This document shows positions 5,438 to 5,837 of a DNA stretch of 5,837 nucleotides, one piece after another. The notes beneath the pieces were generated by a model that searched no databases, had not been told where the DNA came from, and saw nothing but the letters and a program-made list of their open reading frames with translations. Positions within the stretch are counted from its first letter, which is position 1. Each line of letters begins with the position of its first letter. Origin of the DNA: an uncultured Bacteroidales bacterium (GTDB taxonomy: Bacteria > Bacteroidota > Bacteroidia > Bacteroidales > Paludibacteraceae). The DNA lies in contig CAMFEN010000078.1 in assembly GCA_945949375.1 (NCBI GenBank), forward strand, positions 1 to 5,837, in the 5' to 3' direction. The position numbers and the translations under genes were made by a program.

Positions 5438-5837
5438 ATGATAGTAGAAAACGAAAAAGTAGTAACCGCCACATACGAGATGTTTGTGGATGGAGAGAAT
5501 GGACAAGAAGAGTTGATGGAGCGTGCGACGGCAGACCATCCGTTGGTCTATTGCCACGGCTTGGGCATGATGCTCCCGAAGTTTGAAGAAGCGCTTGCAG
5601 GCAAGCAGAAAGGCGACAAGTTCGACTTCCGCATTGACCATACGGATGCCTACGGCGAGTACGATGAAGAAGGTGTGCTGGATTTAGACAAGAAGATGTT
5701 CTTCAACGGCGATGGAGAGTTCGATAGCGAGCGCGTGTATGTAGGTGCCATCGTGCCTATGAACACGGTGGACGGGCAGATTGTCAATGCACAGATTCTG
5801 GAGATTAGTGCAGAAAAGGTTACTATCGACCTCAACC
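5438..5837 (+). CDS. SlyD-like FKBP-type peptidyl-prolyl cis-trans isomerase (partial, C-terminus off the right edge)
   Basis: The reading frame from ATG 5438 stays open for 133 codons to the window end. SlyD-type FKBPs catalyse proline isomerisation in the cytoplasm, help folding, and in some species handle nickel through a C-terminal His-rich tail, which is not visible here. Family motifs are clear: YCHGLGMMLPKFEEAL at 38-53, LAGKQKGDKFDF at 53-64, and DAYGEYDEE at 70-78. The insert-in-flap chaperone domain follows from about residue 79 (VLDLDKKMFF) to VTIDLN at the edge, just where the family's N-H-x-L-A-G-K motif would be expected. There is no signal peptide and no Shine-Dalgarno (upstream is AATAATCACA). 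I see no TAnnTTTG promoter after lptD, so it may be read through from lptD across the repeat block, or from an unrecognised promoter. Confidence 0.9.
   Translation, partial: MIVENEKVVTATYEMFVDGENGQEELMERATADHPLVYCHGLGMMLPKFEEALAGKQKGDKFDFRIDHTDAYGEYDEEGVLDLDKKMFFNGDGEFDSERVYVGAIVPMNTVDGQIVNAQILEISAEKVTIDLN

Noticed and set aside
5369..5641. 90-codon minus-strand open frame
   Set aside because: It lies opposite the SlyD-like gene and the 16-bp array; its C-terminal residues are only the repeat translated.

Overview
The window looks like a chromosomal segment of a Bacteroidota bacterium, most likely order Bacteroidales. Prevotellaceae-like is a guess from protein style; I cannot name a genus. 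The evidence is (i) three near-perfect Bacteroidetes-type promoters, with a -33 TTTG, exactly 20 bp of spacer and a -7 TAnnTTTG; (ii) no Shine-Dalgarno sequences before the start codons; and (iii) proteins of Bacteroidota-style families, chiefly the LptD_2-type LPS assembly protein and the PagL-like 'acyloxyacyl hydrolase'.

Layout. Positions 1-666 (minus strand) hold the N-terminal 222 codons of a secreted PagL-like lipid A deacylase that runs off the left edge. Positions 667-760 hold a compact divergent promoter pair: one promoter fires left into the PagL-like gene with almost no leader, the other fires right. Positions 754-991 are a long AT-rich leader ending in a REP-like hairpin, followed by ribF (992-1909), the bifunctional riboflavin kinase/FAD synthetase. 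Positions 1910-2228 are non-coding and contain a second copy of a split AT-rich motif also present in the ribF leader, a degenerate REP-like hairpin, a 12-bp-stem terminator and an 11-bp tandem repeat. The third promoter (2229-2260) then drives the lptD-like gene, best started at ATG 2278 and ending at 5172. Positions 5173-5437 are an unusual non-coding repeat block: a left array of GACCG-containing units, a small palindromic centre, and a right array of six exact-length 16-bp units in inverted orientation. A SlyD-like FKBP prolyl isomerase starts at 5438 and runs off the right edge.

Functionally this is a housekeeping region with an envelope flavour: LPS export to the outer membrane (lptD), probable lipid A remodelling (PagL-like), flavin cofactor synthesis (ribF) and proline isomerisation (slyD-like). 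I see no defence system, mobile element with a transposase, CRISPR array, tRNA or rRNA. The least explained sequence is the repeat content: the inverted 16-bp array before slyD, and REP-like palindromes, one of which lies inside the lptD coding sequence.
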